Assembly (NCBI RefSeq): GCF_026341275.1
Contig: NZ_JAIFZO010000002.1
Location: forward strand, 1,624,361 to 1,688,360
Origin: Streptomyces ortus
GTDB lineage: Bacteria; Actinomycetota; Actinomycetes; Streptomycetales; Streptomycetaceae
Direction of reading: 5' to 3'
DNA length: 64,000 nucleotides
This document shows positions 60,554 through 64,000 of this stretch, piece by piece. Each line of letters opens with the position of its first letter. The first letter of the stretch is position 1. The notes under the pieces are model-generated. The model had not been told where the DNA came from. It saw only the letters and a program-made list of their open reading frames with translations, and did no database searches. Position numbers and translations under genes: made by a program.

Positions 60554-61522
60554 TTACGCCTCGTCCTGCCCTTCGGGGAGGGCCTTGACCATCTCGGCCT
60601 CCCGACGGTTCTTCCGCTGCGCGCGCGTACCGTTGCCGCGCGACTGACTGCCGCGACGGGGCGGCTCGTCGCCAGTGCCCGCTTTGCTGGGGAGCTTGGT
60701 GACTGGCAGCCCGGCCAGACGGCCACGGGTGGCTTGACTCGTATCGCACGTCAGTAGACGCACCTCGCGACCCGCAACGGCCTGGATCGTGGCGGCACGT
60801 TCGATGATCTCGTCATCGGCGATCGACTGTCGAATGTGGCCCGGCTGGTCAAGCACAATCTCCACGGTGACCTGTGCGACGACGGACTGACCCTCGCCAG
60901 GCTTCCGGTCATGCAGGGTGCCTGTGGCCCCTGAGGTGATCGCTTCATCAAGGCGCCCCAGCGTGTGACCGGCCCGCCACCTCGGATGGTCGGCGCCCAT
61001 CTCCTTGAGCCGGTCGAGCTCGTCGACCACCACGATCGGAAAGAGCAGATGGATGTTTTCGTCGGTGGGCAAGCCCATGAGCACGTGCAGATCCGTGTCG
61101 GCGAGGGGCTTGGGGCTGTTGCAGTAGAAACTCGAATCTGCCACCGCGAGCCGCCCCGGGCCCGACCAGCGCCGAATGTGGCTCTGAAGTGCTTCCACCG
61201 CAGCGTCGAGAGCACCGACACGGTCGTCGAGCTCCTGCTGGACGAGCCCATTGACTAGCCGCTGCTGACTAGTGCCGGCCATGGTGCCGCAGGCCCCGAG
61301 GAGGGCGTAGTACCGGCGGGTCTGGACGAGACGCTCAACGTCCTTACCGCTGACTTGATCCTGCAACAGCCGGGCGGCGACGGTGACCCACTCCAGATAT
61401 CGCAGCAGCCCTTCATAGTTGGCAGAGCCTGAGCCTCGCAGGTTCGATGCGTCCTGGCGAACCTGCTCAAGGGCCTTCAGGATGTTGTCTCGGTGGGCAC
61501 CGGGCCGCGGAGTGATGAGCAT
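60554..61522 (-). CDS. PIN-domain protein
   Basis: Likely metal-dependent ribonuclease-fold protein. The 322-residue product has a helical N-terminal region of about 125 residues, then a PIN-type domain with acidic residues in LAVADSSFY, VVVDELDRLKE, ADDEIIERAA and LLTCDTSQA, the order expected of a PIN active site. A basic C-terminal tail (RRGSQSRGNGTRAQRKNRRE) follows. It is larger than VapC toxins and resembles the PIN parts of PhoH-like proteins. No antitoxin gene is adjacent. ATG 61522 is the only good start. Confidence 0.7.
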   Translation of the reverse strand: MLITPRPGAHRDNILKALEQVRQDASNLRGSGSANYEGLLRYLEWVTVAARLLQDQVSGKDVERLVQTRRYYALLGACGTMAGTSQQRLVNGLVQQELDDRVGALDAAVEALQSHIRRWSGPGRLAVADSSFYCNSPKPLADTDLHVLMGLPTDENIHLLFPIVVVDELDRLKEMGADHPRWRAGHTLGRLDEAITSGATGTLHDRKPGEGQSVVAQVTVEIVLDQPGHIRQSIADDEIIERAATIQAVAGREVRLLTCDTSQATRGRLAGLPVTKLPSKAGTGDEPPRRGSQSRGNGTRAQRKNRREAEMVKALPEGQDEA

Positions 61523-61978
61523 GAGCTGATCGTGCCAGGGTGCAGCGCGGTACGCCCCGGGTATGCGTCGAGCCGATCTCGATACCCCTTGCGTTCGCTA
61601 GAGCACCGAGAGCATAAATTGTCGACGATTTTCAGCCAAGCCACAACTCCCTTTCACCGCATAGATTTTGTGCGATTCTCCAAGATGCGCGTTTTAGGTC
61701 AGATAGCCTCCGACCTGCGAATCTAGCTGATTGATCTGCGTGGATGGCCCGACGGTCGCAAGCCGCATGGCTGACGGGAAGCCCTGCTTAAATCAGGGCC
61801 GGTTTCTATCGCCTACCGTCGTGCCTGAGCGGCCGGGTGAAGATGTAACACGGGCGTAGCAGCGTGCAACACGCCTGTCATCTACCGTTCTTCAAGCAGG
61901 ACGGGGGCCGCCCTGCCAGGCGACCCCCGCACGCGTCCTGCACCCAACGCCCCTAAGCGATACGGGAGGACTCTGTCC
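61523..61978. other. AT-richer intergenic region with two hairpins
   Basis: 456 bases without a gene, with markedly lower GC around 61610-61740. GCCCTG-CTTAAAT-CAGGGC (61781-61799) is followed by CGGTTTCT and looks like a terminator. A larger structure lies at 61896-61941, directly before the small gene at 61979. The region probably carries promoters for both neighbours. Confidence 0.5.
61896..61941 (+). promoter_or_regulatory. Two-part hairpin in the leader of the gene at 61979
   Basis: GCAGGACG (61896-61903) pairs with CGTCCTGC (61934-61941). Inside, GGGGGCCGCC can pair with GGCGACCCCC with one mismatch. The structure ends 37 bases before ATG 61979, in front of the ribosome binding site GGGAGG, so it may be a terminator of upstream reading or a leader control element. 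It matches no riboswitch I know. Confidence 0.5.
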
Positions 61979-62227
61979 ATGGAATCACAACGATGGCGCA
62001 ACCTGGGAGTCGAAGTGCGACGCCCAACACCCGCCACCGTCGTCGTTGCCCTCGCTATGTTCTACCTGCTGCATCTGCAGCCCGACGTCCCTGAAGCCGT
62101 GGCCGTCTGCGTCGCCCTCGTGGTTCTGGACTGCATCCGCATGCGCCGCGCCTCGGCCACCGTCCAGGCGCTCGAACTGCCGCCGCACCGGGCAGATCCG
62201 CCCAAGCGCCACCCGCGGGCGCGGTAG
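61979..62227 (+). CDS. Small membrane protein
   Basis: The 82-residue product has two probable helices (TVVVALAMFYLLHL and AVAVCVALVVLDCI) with a short acidic loop, and a basic C-terminus (HRADPPKRHPRAR). GGGAGG eight bases before ATG 61979 is a strong ribosome binding site, and a terminator follows. No family recognised. Confidence 0.6.
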   Translation: MESQRWRNLGVEVRRPTPATVVVALAMFYLLHLQPDVPEAVAVCVALVVLDCIRMRRASATVQALELPPHRADPPKRHPRAR

Positions 62228-62314
62228 CTCCACTGATCCTGCCGCGGTGTGAAGTCGACGAATGAGATCGACCTGCGCCGCGACCACATCCAGCTGCCCC
62301 GCCGAATGGCGCTA

Positions 62315-62343
62315 GCCCCTCCCGGATCCCTTCCGGGAGGGGC
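62315..62343 (+). terminator. Hairpin terminator after small membrane protein gene
   Basis: GCCCCTCCCGG (62315-62325) and CCGGGAGGGGC (62333-62343) form a perfect 11-bp stem with loop ATCCCTT, followed by AGCCTTATC. Confidence 0.75.
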
Positions 62344-62412
62344 AGCCTTATCGGCTCGACACGATCACATTGAGGTGACGAATGTGACCGTTGGCCTCGC
62401 AGGGAGAGCGGG

Positions 62413-62763
62413 TCAGCGGGAATCCGCCATCCGGTATTGGTGCGACAGGATGACGGGCTTGCCGGTGGTGGGCAGATGAGCCAGGAGCATGCCCTGGAAC
62501 TCGTCGACGACGGCCGGCCGCCTGACCGGGTTACAGACAGCCTCAGGCGCAGTCGGGATGATCTTGGCGCGCAGTATGTACTCCTTCTTGCGCTCATAGA
62601 TCTGGTCGTGTGCGGAGGCACGACGGCCACGGTGGAGCCAGCTGGGTACGGCACTGTCCTGGCCATCCGACCAGTGAGCGTGACGAAGACAAACCGCTGA
62701 CCCCTGAAGCGGGCTGCACACGATCTCCAGCGCTCGCGGCGTGCGCTCGATCTCGCAACCCAC
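62413..62763 (-). pseudogene. Possible gene remnant
   Basis: A 116-codon frame reads like protein in its second half (DQIYERKKEYILRAKIIPTA, PVVDEFQGMLLAHLP-like, VILSHQYRM). The first part does not, and another frame just upstream reads DFFGPYDVRELNAFEGVAR. This suggests a frameshifted or decayed gene. The product is not recognised and the call is weak. Confidence 0.3.
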
Positions 62764-64000
62764 CGCGCGACGCCCTCGAACGCGTTGAGTTCCCGCACGT
62801 CGTAAGGCCCGAAGAAGTCTTGGCAGTCATGGCCGAGCCCGTCGTACAGGGCGGCTGTCCTCGGATATCGCCCGACGCCCGACCATGGAGTCCGACATCC
62901 TCCTCTGCACACCCCCACACCCCGCCCGGCCGAGAAAAGGAGACAAGAAGGGCGGGGCGGGCGGGCGCGCCTCGGGGACCGAGGTGCCCTGCTTGCCTGC
63001 TGCGCGTCGGCCGGGAGTCTCCGCGCAGCGCGCCCCGGTCAAGGCCGGGGCGGTGCGGGAAGCCGACAGTGTGACGGTGGAGCGGGCGCTAATGATGGTT
63101 GCAGCGCGGCCAGTCAACGAGGCACGAGCCCGCGCCGGAAACCAAGATCCCGGCAGGGCGTCCCCTGTCGGGCCTTCTTGCCTGCGGCCGTCCTCGCCGG
63201 CGAGGACGGCCGAGCCTTGCGAGATCGCCGTCCCAGGGTCTGGGGGTCCGACTAGGTACACGGCTATTGCGGCCAGCCCACGATCTCGGCTCACCATCCA
63301 TCGTTGCACGAGACCTCAAACGGTCAGGCAGCCCACCGGAACGCCGCGCCTGCCGGGACATGCGGCGAGTGCCTCACCGGTGCGGCTGCGAGCTGGAGGT
63401 GGCCGACGCGCTCATGGCCCGGCGCCTGCACACTACGACGGCGGCCACCCCGGGGAGTGGGACCAGGCGCACGAGGTGCGCACCGCGATCGATGCGTTCC
63501 GGTAATCGGTCGGCTGACCGGCGTCTGGAGGTACATCGTCGAACGGATCACCTGATTGGCCTTGCCTGTTGCGGAAGCGAGGGGGAACCAGGATCTGAGC
63601 GTGTCGGCATACGGCCTCCCAGGCGTCTTCCCGATGCGTGTGTGTGAGGGGGGGTGCCGTGGTCATCCCGAGTGACTGCGGCACCCGCCCATTTCGTTGC
63701 TGCCTCTCAGCGCTGGGAGCGGAGAAAACCCTTCACCCGTTGGGCGTGCGGTTTCATCGAGGGGCACCGCGACCCCGACCGCGATCCCAAGATCCTGCCC
63801 CGGTTGTTCGAGGAGCGGCAGACCGACATCATGCACGCCCACGGCGGGTCCCGCGCAGCTGAACCCGAAGCACCGCCAGCCGTGTCCGCACGCCGCCGCC
63901 TCGTACCGTGCGGACACGGCTGAGCCGATGCGCGTAAGGACCCCGTGACCGCATGGCCGTGGTGTCAGCTCGTTGGGCCGCCCGGCGCACGACGGCAGTT
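62764..64000. other. Gene-poor right end with strong palindromes
   Basis: No well-supported gene. Palindromes: CCTCGG-GGA-CCGAGG (62970-62984); CGCCCCGG-TCAAGG-CCGGGGCG (63031-63052); a perfect 28-base palindrome with half CGGCCGTCCTCGCC (63185-63212); and a 15-bp inverted repeat CAGCCGTGTCCGCAC / GTGCGGACACGGCTG (63877-63922). The frames in between lack start signals. Confidence 0.5.
63654..63923 (+). CDS. Possible small protein
   Basis: An 89-codon frame from GTG 63654 contains a plausible core (AASQRWERRKPFTRW, IEGHRDPDRDPKILPRLFEE). It ends inside the right arm of the 15-bp inverted repeat at 63877-63922, which could then be its terminator. No family recognised and no clear ribosome binding site. 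Weak call. Confidence 0.3.
   Translation: MPWSSRVTAAPAHFVAASQRWERRKPFTRWACGFIEGHRDPDRDPKILPRLFEERQTDIMHAHGGSRAAEPEAPPAVSARRRLVPCGHG

Noticed and set aside
60416-60757. Plus-strand open frame at the end of the PIN gene
   Set aside because: No ribosome binding site, Arg/Ala/Thr-rich shadow translation, overlaps the supported minus-strand gene.

Overview
The window is high-GC actinobacterial DNA, almost certainly Streptomyces: many GTG starts, tightly overlapping ATGA/GTGA gene junctions, a secreted xylanase and acetyl xylan esterase, a spore-associated-type secreted protein, an AfsR-like SARP regulator and twin-arginine signal peptides. I saw no rRNA, tRNA or CRISPR. The gene mix (secretion or conjugation machinery, plasmid-type replication and partition genes, a decayed gene copy, gene-poor ends) suggests an accessory location such as a chromosome arm or a large plasmid. 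That placement is inference.

Layout. 0.1-2.3 kb: GH11 xylanase, CE4 esterase and a small secreted protein. 2.4-9.3 kb: a two-component system divergent from an efflux-type operon (HlyD/MacA-like adaptor with a peptidoglycan-binding-like segment, ABC ATPase, FtsX/MacB permease, lipoprotein). 9.4-11.3 kb: a SARP/NB-ARC regulator. 11.5-36.8 kb: the main accessory block, with two paralogous gene sets for a type IV secretion-like machine in opposite orientations. Set A (12.8-18.8 kb, minus strand) and set B (24.5-32.9 kb, plus strand) share the order P-loop-like protein, small two-helix protein, VirB8-like protein, TrbL/VirB6-like membrane protein, SCO6880-type VirB4 N-part, VirB4-type ATPase. Only set B also has a VirD4/TraG-like ATPase and a second small membrane protein. 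Between the sets lie two cell-wall lytic proteins, a lipoprotein, an ECF sigma factor and two proteins sharing an N-terminal domain. That domain recurs in a membrane-anchored ricin-type lectin protein at 34.9 kb. I found no relaxase and no FtsK-type TraB.

37-42.6 kb: a thaumatin-like/GH128 fusion, a small membrane protein, and Tat-exported amidohydrolase and sulfatase. 42.9-48.3 kb: an MMPL transporter co-transcribed with a two-component system, then a DUF2993-like secreted protein. 48.3-54.3 kb: an aromatic-catabolism cassette (extradiol dioxygenase, FAH hydrolase, FAD monooxygenase, divergent amidohydrolase-2 protein, TetR regulator) with a recurring ACGT-centred palindrome in both promoter regions.

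54.3-60 kb: a plasmid-like maintenance module: a decayed copy and an intact copy of a winged-helix, replication-type gene, a protein made of three tandem HTH repeats, ParA, a ParB-like partner and a second ribbon-helix-helix-type protein with palindromic sites in front of it. 60.5-64 kb: a PIN-domain protein, a small membrane protein, then a gene-poor stretch with several strong palindromes.
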